In this document: positions 1 through 9,852 of the stretch, one piece after another | Position numbering within the stretch: the stretch's first letter is position 1 | How the letters are laid out: the number at the start of each line of letters is the position of its first letter | DNA from: Tieghemiomyces parasiticus | Taxonomy: Eukaryota > Kickxellomycota > Dimargaritomycetes > Dimargaritales > Dimargaritaceae | NCBI GenBank assembly: GCA_027575765.1 | Contig: JANBPT010001155.1 | Coordinates: forward strand, 1 to 13,287 | Reading direction: 5' to 3' | DNA length: 13,287 nucleotides | Made by a program: the position numbers and the translations under genes | The notes under the pieces: generated by a model | The model's input: the letters and a program-made list of their open reading frames with translations, nothing else | The model's database searches: none | What the model was told of the DNA's origin: nothing

Positions 1-2388
1 ATGTCGACCTTAGGGCCGTACGATTTCTGCTTCACTACCTCCGGCGCCATCCAGTACGGCGTGCCTACCATTGTCGACCGCTTGCTGTGCGCTTCTGAAA
101 CCTTAGCACAGAAGCCAAAGTCCGTAATCTTAACCTGTCCCTCAATTCCCATCAAAATGTTGTCGCTCTTAATGTCCCGGTGGATGATGCACTGTGAATG
201 CAAGTGCTGCAGCCCCTTGGCGACCTCCAGGCATACGGTGGCGATCTGGCGCTCCGACAGGTTGTTGTTGTCGATAATGTCGGTCAGAGCGCCACCCTCC
301 ATGTACTCCATCACGACCCAGAGCTCCATGGTGCGGATTAGAAAGCTCTCAATGTAGTTGACGATGTTGGGGTGCTGCGACTCCTTCATGACTACAATCT
401 CGTTAACCAAGAGTTCCTTGCGCGGCTGGCTCGAGAGGTCCATCTGCTTAATGGCCACCTTCTGGCCGCTAGCGAGCGACCGCGCCACGTACACTGAGCC
501 CGATGCGCCCTGGCCCACCTTCTTGATCTTCTGGTAGAGGACCTTGGGGTCGTGGTCGGATACGATACTGCGTAGCTTAGTCATGATCTGGGCCTCCGAC
601 ATGGTGGAAAGACGCTGCTCCTTGACGACGGGCTTGGGCTGCAGCTGCACATTGCTCATCTGGCCCGTGAGGGCGGCCAGCGCATCGCTCTTGGCCTTGT
701 CCATCGTTGATGCAGGGGCGGGTGGGCGGGGTGGTGGCGCGGGCCCGCCCGCTTCGTGGGGTCGGGCCATTCCGGCGGGGCCGCTGCCCCGTGGTGGCGC
801 CGTCGCAGCATTGGATGCGGCCAAGGTCTGGTGCAAACTGCTCGGCTCTTTGTCGAAGAGGACGGACATGCGTTGCGGGAGCTCAGGTAGCTTAGGTGAC
901 GTGCGATTAGGAATCTGGTGCGTGTGGTGTGTCACGTTGGGTGGCATGGGAGCCAGTGGGTACCCATTGGTCGTCCGCCCGGGAGCCTCGTCGGGGGTCC
1001 ACGCCTTGGAGGGGCTGCTGGAGGCGCCACCCAGCGGGGTGACGGCACCGGCATTCTTGGGTAGCAGGTTTTGCCACTTATTGGCAGTGGAGGTGTGGCC
1101 GTAGGGGCTGGGTGCAGTGTCTTGTTCGCTATTTTTGGTGTAAAAGTCGAGCACGTCTAGAACGGCCTGCGGGTTCTTGGTAAAGTCGTCTTTGGTGATG
1201 GCTGACTGCTGCAGTAGCTTTTCCCATTGGTCAGGTAGGCCCTGTAGAGGAAAGAGGTGGGAAGCACGCAGAAAGGGGTCAGGAAAGGCGCATGATTAGT
1301 TAATGAAAAATGCGACTGGCGTTCGGTGTTTAGTAGGGAGGAGAGGCAGGCTATTGTCGAGGGACCTGGTGCACCCGAGAAACAAAGGTGGTAGGACTTA
1401 CTGTGAACATTCCGCTTATCTGATCGAACCTGACGTGGACTTTGTGTTGGAAGTCGGTGGGACTTGATACGTCCATGATCATTGGGCAGCGCTGGATTGG
1501 GAGTACATAGAGGGGTACCATTACACGGGAAGAAGTTCGAGAGGTTGAGGGACCGAATAGAGGGGGATGTTGGCGAGGGAGTTGTCTGTCGCCAAGGCCA
1601 GTGACCAATCGAGCCAGCGGTATGCTATCGATAAGCTGGGCGGGAAGGAAGGAAAAGTGGCCGATGAAGGCACCAATCCTCCGCAGGGCTTACCTCGTAG
1701 ATGGCATCGAGCCATGAGTACAGTTCCTCGTCACCCTTACACGACAAATAGTAATCCCGTTCCTTAGTCTTGATCTCAATACAGTACTGGCGGTGCTGGC
1801 ACCGGGATACGCCGATGACATCCTTGAGAAATATGACCGTGTTGGCCTGGTACGTATTCTGGAGTACCGGTGGATGTAGGAGTAGGGCCGTACGGGGGGG
1901 CAGGATAGGATCGGACGGGGGTCAGTAGTGGCAGAAAAACAAGTTGGGGGCCGGACAGGCGGCCAGGTTGGGAAGCACAAAGTGAGAGGGGCTAGGTTAG
2001 GATGGGTCTAGGAAACCTCTACGGTCGGGTCTAGACCGCAAGAGGGCGGGCAAAGTGCTGGCGGAGCGGGGTCATGGCAAGCCCATGTGGCGACCACGGA
2101 CGGTCTCCTGGGCGATGTGACCCGTCTGTCGGAGAGGTGGACGTGAAGGCTTACCTCGTTGCGATGGAATGTCAGGGTTCCTTCACGAAGAAGAGTCCAG
2201 CGTTTGGTCCAGAGCCAGGACCGTATGCCGTCATCCTTGACGGACAGGTAACCTTTCTTGAAAACTGTGGTCATCTCGAAGCTTTTGGTTGGAGTTGGCG
2301 ACGGTGGGATGACCGGGCCGGGTGAGCCGATGGCGGGGAAGGGAAGATGGTGCGAGTGAACGTATGCGGGGGTAGAAACGAAGGGAGG
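1..2388 (-). CDS. Cla4/PAK-family serine/threonine kinase (PH-CRIB-kinase), 3' part beyond window
   Basis: p21-activated kinase of the Cla4 type, which acts below Cdc42/Rac at the plasma membrane in polarity and cytokinesis. Exons read 2388 (or ATG at 2274) to 2155, 1858-1694, 1491-1402 and 1241-1; all junctions are phase 0, with donors GTAAGC, GTAAGC and GTAAGT and CAG acceptors. Counting from ATG 2274, a PH domain ([18 protein letters not shown] to [11 protein letters not shown]) covers residues 4-95. The CRIB motif [15 protein letters not shown] follows at about 104-118, then [11 protein letters not shown] linker containing PPPRPP near 290 precedes the kinase at about 360. Kinase motifs seen are [23 protein letters not shown] and GTPYWMAPE, so the enzyme looks intact up to the left edge; subdomains IX-XI lie outside. 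The frame is open upstream of ATG 2274 (proline-rich, [11 protein letters not shown]) to a TAG at 2389-2391 that could be an acceptor, so the true N terminus is unsettled. Family assignment is firm; the orthologue name Cla4 rests on the PH domain. Confidence 0.93.
1402..1491 (-). other. CRIB (Cdc42/Rac-binding) exon of the PAK gene
   Basis: A separate 90-nt exon encodes 30 residues holding the whole CRIB consensus I/V-S-x-P-x-x-F-x-H-x-x-H-V-x-F-D (seen as [16 protein letters not shown]). It is bounded by an AATCCAG acceptor and an ACA|GTAAGT donor, both phase 0, with introns of 202 nt before and 160 nt after. In this family the motif binds GTP-loaded Cdc42 and relieves autoinhibition. The exon can be skipped without a frame change, but nothing here shows that it is. 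Confidence 0.9.
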
Positions 2389-2391
2389 CTA

Positions 2392-4060
2392 TCAAAGCGG
2401 TCCAAGCGTGATGGGTGAGGATGGTGATGCGATGATAGGAGTACTTGTGGAGCACGGCAGGTCAAAGGTCGAGGATGAGCAGAATAAGGCTAGAAAGGGC
2501 TGTGTGGCCAGGGCTACGGACAGGCGGCAGGCAAGATGGAGGAGGTGACAGATGGAAAAGGAAGGGTGGGGGCTAGTGCACAACGAAGGTGCCTGTGGGT
2601 AGAGAGGCGGGATGGAAGAGCGGGGCAGAGGCTGGAGGACACGATGCTGACGGTGATAGGCAAGGAGGAGGGGTAGCAGTGGAGGGAAAAAGGTACAGAG
2701 CGTCTATGCGGTCGATGGCCTTGTGGTGCTAGGGACCCAATAGAAAAAAAAGGTACAGGGTGGCGGAGGTAAAGATGAGCGGGGCCGGCTTGGTAGTGAG
2801 CGGTCCTAGCGATCACTACGGGTCGGACCGGTGCGCGTGACCGTGGGTTAGACGGGTGAAAAGGTGGCAGGTCGGGGCAGCGTTAATGGGTTAGCCAGTG
2901 AGGCGATTCAGTTGGGGGATGCCTAGACCAGCGCGTGAGGGGGTGGGATGCAAGCCGGGGTCGAACAGCGGCGCGGGCAGAGCAGCGGATTCCTGAAGTG
3001 GTAGGGGTCTAGAGGAGGAGGGTCCAGCCAACTGCGCAAGGCGACACGGGCGGAAGGTAGGAGGGACGTGTGGCGAACGAGTAAGGGGGAGGGGGCCGAG
3101 CGGGCGTCCAGGTCGAGGAAGGGTCTAACCACTAGTGGCAGGAGAGCCGTAAGGGAGAAAGATGCGGGGCGGCGAGTGGTCAGAGCAAACGAGAGAGGGG
3201 CAACGTGGTGACAGGTGCGCATACACAGGGGCTGGGGGAGCAATAGGTGCACAACTCGGTGGTGGCTAGCGGGAAGGGTGGAACGACGTGTGGGGGCGTA
3301 AGGGTGGGTGTGGGAAGTCGCGGTAGCAGTGGGAGCGGGTCAGGGAACTAAACGCCCACCGGCTGGCAAGGCGAACTGTGTGAGACGGAGATGAGCAGCA
3401 GGCTCGTACACACCGAGGAGCGAGCAGAGAAGGGCGACAGTTTACACAAGGTGTCTGCTGTGGTCCGGTCGGGGGAAATGTGGTGGCAATGGGCAGAGTA
3501 GGCGTGGGGCGAATAGGTCGAATGTACGAGCGGGCGGGGCCAATGCTGGTTTGCGGAAGTGCATTAACTCGACTAGGTGACGGCAGCCGGCGGGCCTGGT
3601 GGAGGGATGGGCAACGCAATCGTGGCAGTCGGGCTGGCGCGGTGCGAAAATGCTTCTCAAGTCCGCCGTGTAAGTGGGGCTATGGTGCCAGCACGTAGTC
3701 CCGGGGGCATACACAACTAGACGCAAACCTCTCTGAGGGCACGGGCGGCGCTCTGCAAACTCAACTGCGAACGGCACGAAAAATGCCAGCGTTTGACAGA
3801 GCAAGGAAGGTAGCTAAAGGCACAAAGATAGGGAGCGATGCTAATGTCGGACGCTCGCGCTCAGTACCAACCTTATGGGAAAATGAGTAGGTAGATAGGC
3901 AGCCATATATCGGCGTGAGTATACACTGTGTTGCAACGAGCGGTGTCTGGGCCCACAGCGCAGCCCACAAATGCCACATGCGCGTTATGCCAGAAAACTG
4001 TGCGTACATCGCAGTGCATTAGGTCAATGGAGGCCGGCGTAGGCTTCAACGCGGAACTCT
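2392..4060. other. Long upstream region of the kinase gene, purine-rich on plus strand, no gene seen
   Basis: This stretch has many A/G-rich runs on the plus strand, so the sense strand of the kinase gene is C/T-rich, as is common in fungal promoters and 5' leaders. Short open frames occur on both strands but show no domain, no convincing splice pattern and biased low-complexity composition. G-runs are clustered near 2938-2950, 3085-3105 and 3226-3240. A missing N-terminal exon of the kinase could lie here, but I could not identify one. Confidence 0.5.
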
Positions 4061-5086
4061 AGAAGTGGCACCTGCTCTCTCCTCTCTGTGGAAGGACATG
4101 GCACCTGTCTGCTACATCTACTGCGCTACGCGGTCGGTTTGCTCCACCGTAATCGAGCTTTTCGAACAATTGTACACGTATCAAAAGAGCTTACCAGTGA
4201 ACCGTAATGATGGGCGGGATGAGACCTTCAAGTACACACCAGGTGACATAAGGGACCCGAGAGGTGGTGGTGTATCAAGCTGGCTGGTGGCTGTGGTGAC
4301 AAGAAGAGAAGTAAAAAGTAGTACCAAGTCAGCGAGGCCTAGTTTCGGTAGTGGCAGGAAGCTAACCCAGTTCGAGGAAATAAAGGAGGTCAAAGGTAAG
4401 CGATATTGGTGGAGCAAAGGTACAAGAATGTATTTCAATTGGCCACGACGACCGCAAAAAAAGATCACAACACGAGCCCATGTGGGGTGGCTGATTTCTT
4501 ATATCCGGCCAATATTCGAGACGTGACTAACAAGCCAATGCTGCCCTACACGCTGGGGAGCAGCGCGTCCTGAGGGCACCTAATGTGCTAAACCTATAGT
4601 GCGACCAGTTTAATGATGCACCGTAGGTCTAGATGGTACTCCTTACCACCGACTGCTCCGGGCGTGTAAATCCCACAGCTCCACCAGATGATCTCATCCA
4701 TACCGCTAGCAGCACCAACCATTTCCCTGGATTCCTCGACGCCACTCCGTTCTCATCGCCCTAACAATGTGAACCGAGTGGACCACCGTAATAGGTGCCA
4801 AGGGAGAGTATCAAGATCTACCAACGAAGGCGGTGAAGGCCTTTAAGGTCCAAAAAAATTGGAGCGTATCACAGGTGGTGGCCGATCGGAGGGGACCGCG
4901 GTAAAGGCAGTCCCAAACGGTCCATGTGCAGGGCACAATAGGTCGCAACTAGGATCGGTGCTTCACCAAATTTTTGTCAAGCTGAGGGATGACAATCTTA
5001 ATGCTATTACGAATCAAAAAGAAGAACGGTCACTTGGACACATACTCGCCCAATGTAAGTACGCGCGCCAAAGAGGAAAGGTCGAC
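4061..5086. other. Region without a convincing gene; possible exon at 4195-4290 (minus)
   Basis: I see no complete gene. One exon-like segment on the minus strand, 4290 to 4195, has a strong pyrimidine tract ending CACCACAG upstream and a donor G|GTAAGC downstream. It encodes a 31-residue proline- and serine-containing stretch (TSQLDTPPPLGSLMSPG...). It might belong to the 3' part of the gene that starts near 5285, but linking exons could not be traced. The rest has only short unrelated open frames on both strands. Confidence 0.25.
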
Positions 5087-5285
5087 AATCCACCAATGTA
5101 AGAATGGCCGGTATCAAACTGACTTCCTTCTCGTTCTCGAATGCCAAAGCACGGATACCCGACTCGTTCAGATTTACCTCCTTGCCCACGTCGTCATGTA
5201 CGTAGACAATATTCGCGCAACCGTATAGTATGACAAAGGGGTTGTATATTCTGGTTTGCCTATCAGTAACCCTTCTTTTCGGATA
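5087..5285 (-). CDS. Fragment of an unidentified protein, beta-propeller-like
   Basis: Reading minus from 5285, an open frame of about 60 residues includes NPFVILYGCANIVYVHDDVG and then NESGIRALAFENEKE. The pattern of hydrophobic strand, V-Y-V-H-D, and then G-I-R-A-L-A-F resembles the first blades of WD40-type proteins such as tRNA methyltransferase partner subunits, but no WD dipeptide is present and I do not claim the family. No ATG lies in frame before it: the frame is continuous with the stop codon of the coiled-coil gene upstream. A plausible exon end is the GTCAGT after NEKE near 5120, and other frames continue to look protein-like (VDLSSLARVLTLGEYV) around 5040-5090. Start, end and splicing are unresolved. 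Confidence 0.35.
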
Positions 5286-7244
5286 TTACCACCATAGTCG
5301 TTCGAACTCTCGCAGGAGACCTGAGTGCCGATTACCTAGAGTACGCTGCACCGTCGCCAGCGTTTCGCGGTAGTTGTGCATGCCTTTGTTGTACTCTGTA
5401 ACTTGGGGGAACAGTTGGGTTGCAATAGGATCAAGAGTATGTGAACATGTTGCTCGCAACTCCGCCGATTGGAGCAGTACCGTCGAGTAGAGCTGACCTC
5501 ATTCGTGTCGGTAAACGGATATCAAACATATTTGTCATGTAGCGCATTTGAACCTACCTTTGACCGTTTGGACTAGGGTCATGAACTGGTACGGTTTGTT
5601 GGGTTAGAAAAAGTAGGTGGGCGTATTCATTTCAAGGTTAGATAATGGCCGCCGCGACATATGTGAGCGATTGATGGGTACTCGGGTTTACTCCAACTCA
5701 CCTCGTTATACGTCAACTCTGCCTTGGCTTTCCGGAAAAACTGTGCCCCATCAACGGTTTCGGCGGTGGATTCCGTCGTAGCACAGTCGCCTTGGTCAGC
5801 AAAGGTAGTTTCCTGACGTACTGGCCCCGGCTGTGCAAACCGGACCTGGGTGCGGCGCCCCGGCCCGCGAACTGCGCTACCACTATTACCACTGCGGTAA
5901 GTAGGGCGATCCAGCGCCCGGGGGGCGGACCGATGTCCAGCCTCCGCCGTCAATGGCGTCCGGGGTGACGGTGAGACCTGTGTTGTAGTGTACCATGTTC
6001 ACAATCAAATGATGCCGAGCTTTTAGAGGTCAAACAAGGCATGATGGTTGAGTGGCGAAGTAATGATAGCCTTTATGACGCCCGTCGAAGCCCAGCGCGG
6101 GAGTGAATATGACACCACCAAAGGGCGGACTAGTAGCCTAGTGGGCGTTTCGTATCTACCTCATCGCGTATTGGCGGTGACCGTGGTAACTCCGTGACGG
6201 ATAAAGGGGGGTAAGCAGTCAAATCGGGGAGGGCCTGCTCCAGCTCGGGTATACCGCCGAGTACGGAGGTGTCGCGCTGCAGCGCCCCGTAAGAGGAGGA
6301 GAGAGGCGAACATCTGAAATGAGCGATTAGTCCTTGTCGTGTCAAAGGAGGCGGCGTGCCGATCCATATTTGCGGCGGAATACCCGATTTTCCCAATCGC
6401 CTGCTCTCACTATCGGGAGTATCGTTTGGTTTGTTGGCTTACATCGGCGTTAACAGTATGCATAATGACGTTCTTGAGGTCCTGATAGCGCAGCAAGTTC
6501 TCTGAGAGTTGGCTTATTTTAGCGTCTCTACATTCCACCACACAGATTGGCAGTATAACGGCCATTGAGTAGAGGCATGATAAAGACCAAATGACGGTCA
6601 GATCGGTGTTCACGGTTCAGTGCAGGTGGTCGATGGGCTGAACGTTGCCGCTATGTGGGTTGTCGGTCAATATTCCAAGCTACCGGTTGCGCCGATCGGC
6701 TCATCCAATATCGTTTTTTTTCGGATACGCTCATATACATGTTTGCCTAATCGTGACATTGAGCGTGAGATATTTAGAAAACTTACTTTTCATCACAACT
6801 CTGCCGTAGTGACTCTACATCCTGCCGCAGCTCTGGCCGCACGTCGTCGTTATAAGGGAGTGAATAAAAACACATTAGCTGAGTAGTAGGACGGCTGTAG
6901 TCGCTCGAGCCGACACAATCCGCCAACTCTGGAAAGTCCGAGCTTTGCCATCTACCGCCTCACTAGTCGTACCTTCGATGAGGTTCGTCTTCTCTAGTAG
7001 TTCATCTTTCAGACGAACAACCTCAGTGTTACGGTTGGAAGACTGGTGGGTTGGGTTCGGGTCTGTGCAATAGCGTGAATGGCCTGCTCAAATAGAGTGA
7101 CAGGCCCTAGCCTTACCCTGAATGCGAGCGAACTTATCCATTCCCGGCCAACTTTGAATATGCAGTGCTTACCTGCCGTGCGAAGGCCTCACGTACTAGC
7201 CGTATCCCGGTTTCTAGTTGACGGTCACTGGGTGGAGAGGCCAT
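5286..7244 (-). CDS. Coiled-coil protein resembling plant At4g15545-type family, eight exons
   Basis: Start ATG at 7244 (ATGGCC), stop TAA at 5288-5286. Proposed exons are 7244-7173, 7042-6973, 6832-6787, 6527-6443, 6313-6160, 5977-5702, 5585-5558 and 5395-5286. Residues about 8-90 form a helical coiled coil (ETGIRLVREAFARQ, then VVRLKDELLEKTNLIEELRQ, then KISQLSENLLRYQDLKNVIM). A Ser/Pro-rich linker follows. The C-terminal domain starts DGAQFFRKAKAELTYNEFM, continues VKEYNKGMHNYRETL and ends LLREFERLWW. From memory this matches the plant family signature FFRQxRSRLSYEQF...LNxxxxxxEETL...F; the function of that family is poorly known. Seven of the eight exons join in phase. The junction from exon 4 (phase 0) into exon 5, whose best frame starts one base in, does not, so a microexon or an indel is likely. 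About 279 residues if that is resolved. Coding nature is well supported; the family is moderately so. Confidence 0.72.
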
Positions 7245-7326
7245 GTAACGTGAGCAGAAATCAATAAAATATGGGCTGATGGTGACCTTAATAGGACACG
7301 GGCGGTTGTGGTGCATCCGAACAATA

Positions 7327-7600
7327 TCACGGTAGCACTGTCACGGAAGAAAAATGAAAAGAGTGGGCATGCGACTGACAAGGAAGTCGAAAGGCGACAG
7401 CATCACGAACGTGGACTTGTTCACAAGAAACTATTCGAACGTTGCTGCCGGAGACATAGGTGGCCTGGGGGTCCTCCATATCGTTGAAATAGGCTTCGTG
7501 GTGAGAGTGCTGGCGAGTAGGGGAATGGGCAGAAAATGTACTCTCTATGGTCACGGGCCTACGTTCATCATATTCACGAGTCAAAGGGTTACGTCTTGGG
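7327..7600 (-). CDS. Possible exon of an unidentified gene
   Basis: On the minus strand an open frame, entered after a TTAG near 7605 and closed by TGA at 7327, reads SQRDPRRNPLTREYDERRPV, then TIESTFSAHSP, then EAYFNDMEDPQATYVSGS. The hydrophilic, Arg/Glu/Ser-rich composition is more protein-like than the overlapping plus-strand frame (7354-7704). It ends 83 bp before the ATG of the coiled-coil gene, so it is either the tail of another minus-strand gene or chance. Possible upstream exons at about 7690-7740 and 7940-8020 (for example HRDYSSRTDIETPF) could not be joined in phase. No family recognised. Confidence 0.3.
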
Positions 7601-7604
7601 TCAC

Positions 7605-8460
7605 GTTGCGACCATGTCCACTAATGTTGTACGCACGTGACCTCTTGATACCCATGCACACACTGGGCTACCTAGCACCGCCCTTAAAGATACGATGGCC
7701 GTAAGCATGGAAACGCTGTATTTTTGGACCGGATCTAGAATCTATTGGGAAAGCTGGAATACTCAAGAACGGTTTTATAGAGTGTGGCTGTAGTAGGTTA
7801 GGTACTCACGAGTCGAGGTTAGTTGACTAAAGGCTAAGCAAAAGGAGGGAAAAGAGTCGTGTTGATTAAAACCGAGCCCTGGTAGGCTAAGTTGCTGGCG
7901 CTTTGGTATCCTAGGTCCGTGTCCGCTTATAACTTGGAGGGTCGTAGTATGTAAAGGTAGAACATGAAGGGCGTTTCAATATCAGTACGTGAGGAATAAT
8001 CACGATGTTGAAGGTTGCGATTGCTAGTCAATAGGTGGCGCAGGGAAGGACGCAAAGGGAAAATAAGTGTGTGATGCCACTAAAGGGGACTAGTGGGGGT
8101 GTGGGGGTCGTGACAAGCTTTACTGGCGGTGCAATGGTGTCAGCAATAAATGACAAGTAAGACGAGCGGCAAGTGTAAGGGGCATAATATGAGGGCGTGA
8201 GAAGTGCAATATGTGTTAAGAGATAGAGAGAGCGGGAGTGCTACAAATGCTAGATGGTACGTAAAGTAGATTAGCAGATGGAGAGGGAGCTATGGAGGAG
8301 GATGGGGGCCTGCATTGATATAGGGTGCTAAGTGGTGAAGTTCATGATCAAGTATATATCTCCAGTGGCTGTATGAAAGATTAGGCAACGTTTTGTGTAT
8401 AGTGGCTTGAAGGGGCTACATACTAGTGTATCGGTTATGCAGTCTTGTTTATGGGCATCA
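7605..8460. other. Intergenic stretch between gene and retroelement, nothing firm
   Basis: Short, G/A-rich on the plus strand from about 8030 to 8340. No RNA gene or confident open frame is seen. On the minus strand at about 8336-8371 there is a short reading WRYILDHELHHL that recalls the I-L-D-H of retroelement chromodomains, but the rest of such a domain is not visible. The 3' LTR of the neighbouring Ty3/gypsy element would be expected here; see the candidate start at 8462. Confidence 0.4.
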
Positions 8461-8465
8461 CATGG

Positions 8466-8478
8466 CCCTCTTTTAGTT
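8466..8478 (-). other. Candidate polypurine tract and 3' LTR start of the Ty3/gypsy element
   Basis: On the minus strand, just after the end of the integrase reading, comes AACTAAAAGAGGG, then CCA, then TGTGATGCCC (from 8462). A purine run directly before a TG-starting LTR is the usual layout, and TGTGATG resembles the TGTGGTGA ends of the other LTRs in this window. No second LTR copy or distal end was found, so this is only a candidate. Confidence 0.25.
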
Positions 8479-8499
8479 TCGCCTAGTCCTCAAGGCAAT

Positions 8500-9700
8500 T
8501 GACAAGCGGTAGGAGCTCGGACACGTGCAGTGTTTCTTGGTTGGGTTGTGGGTTGGAGATGGCCAGCTGGATGGTGTACGTATGTCTACTACCAATGCAA
8601 ATGATTGTAGTGGGCCCTGTGTAATGCGGGCTGCATTTGTTCACCTTTGGTATCCTTACCATGATGTAGTCACCCAGATGGAATTAAATGGTGTCTAGGT
8701 TGTCTGTGGGGAGGGGCTGGTCCCAGCAGATGAGTTTGTAGGTGTGCGCTAGGTAGTCCTGTAGTTTGACCATATAGAGTGGTCTGGTCAGGGAATTGAT
8801 TTATCTGGGCTGTGAGTTGAATATGATGTCAAGTGGCAGTACAGGGTTTTGGCCACATACTAGGAAGAATGGGGTGGTCTTGAGCTGGCAACTGTGTGCA
8901 GTCTGGATTGCCAGGAGGACGTGGGGAAGCATGATATCCCAGTAGTATGGCTCATTTCTTGCATATTTCATCAAGATTTAGCAGAGGGTTTGGCTCTGTT
9001 ACTTGACTGCCCCATTAGCACTTGGGTGGTATGGGGTTGTGGCATGATGGTCAATCCCTATCAGGCGGACAACATGTTGCATGAGTTTGGATATGAATTG
9101 TGTGCCTTGGTCTGAGGTCACAATGGATGGGGTGGTGTGCTATATGATGAGGTCTTCAAACACAAACTTGGTGTGCTGATATTAGGCCCAAGTCTAATAC
9201 CATAACCAAAAGACTCTTCTACTATCACAGAGTTTATCATTCTGAAATAGCAGACTTGGACTTTACCCTGGGATCATCCACTGTAGTGGTCCCCAATCAC
9301 CACACTTAGCAATGGCTTCCACATCTATTTTGGGGACTGCTCTTTCCATGGGCCATCACGTGAAATAATATGCTGTGACTACAATGAATCAACACCCTGA
9401 GGCAGCTGGCATGAAGGGGCCTGCAATGTCAATTCCTACTTGATAGAACAGCACTGTCAGGGATGTTTGGATTGGTGGGCCTCTAGGACTACCATATTGT
9501 GCTGTTGACAGGTCAGGCAGAAGTGTACATAGTCAGCTGTATCTTGGAGTTATGAGGGCCAGTAGTAGTGTAGGTAGAGTCATTCTAGGGCAGGTCATTG
9601 TCTAAGGTGACCTGTGCCTGGGGCATTGTAGGCTGCTTACATGAGGGTGTCCTGGTGCATCTTGGGTATGAAGAGCCTGGGTGCCCCTTGGACTACCTAA
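8500..9700 (-). pseudogene. Ty3/gypsy integrase, inactivated and interrupted
   Basis: Read on the minus strand: the N-terminal zinc-finger region survives as APGTGHL (9606-9634) and FCLTCQQ (9501-9524). The core gives GIDIAGPF (9413-9436) with the first catalytic Asp and, after the 133-bp insertion at 9172-9304, TSDQGTQF (9095-9120) with the second. The third catalytic residue is lost: NGAVE of relatives reads NGAVK followed by a stop (8999-9021). The C-terminal part keeps a GPF/Y-like HYTGPTTI (8602-8625). Without the insertion, AIAK and FVFEDLI join directly, showing that the element landed inside an existing integrase. Several stops and at least one frameshift are present. Confidence 0.85.
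9172..9304 (+). mobile_element. 133-bp TGT...ACA element, copy A (in integrase)
   Basis: Starts TGTGCTGATATTAGG, ends CCAATCACCACA, and is flanked by CTTGG (9167-9171) and CTTAG (9305-9309), a 5-bp target duplication with one mismatch. Same strand as copy C, with about 89 percent identity to it by eye. TG...CA ends with a 5-bp duplication are typical of LTRs, so a very short solo LTR is the simplest reading. The near-perfect inverted ends (TGTGSTGAT) would also fit a small inverted-repeat element. Confidence 0.8.
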
Positions 9701-9852
9701 TATATTTGTACATTGCAGAGTTCATAGTGCCATCCTTGGCCTCATAGGGTAACTTCCATTTTGCACTTCATGGCAGCTAATACATGGCTATACTCTGGGT
9801 TGTCCTGTTGGCCTTCTGCTAAGTTGTGGCTGTCAAAGGCAACTAGGCTAAT

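Noticed and set aside
544..1104. Plus-strand open frame of 186 codons
   Set aside because: It is antisense to the proline-rich linker of the PAK kinase, whose minus-strand frame is continuous with the kinase domain and has clear family motifs.
4065..4526. Plus-strand open frame of 153 codons
   Set aside because: No domain, uneven composition with many rare-looking residues, no conserved pattern; a minus-strand exon with good splice sites overlaps it.
5336..5497. Larger last exon of the coiled-coil gene starting at 5497
   Set aside because: It joins in phase too, but the acceptor at 5396 (CCCCCAAGTTACAG) gives VKEYN...ETL, which aligns without a gap to the remembered family domain, whereas the longer form inserts about 33 unrelated residues.
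8894..9115. Plus-strand open frame of 73 codons
   Set aside because: Antisense to the integrase core (TSDQGTQF and downstream); explained by the minus-strand pseudogene.
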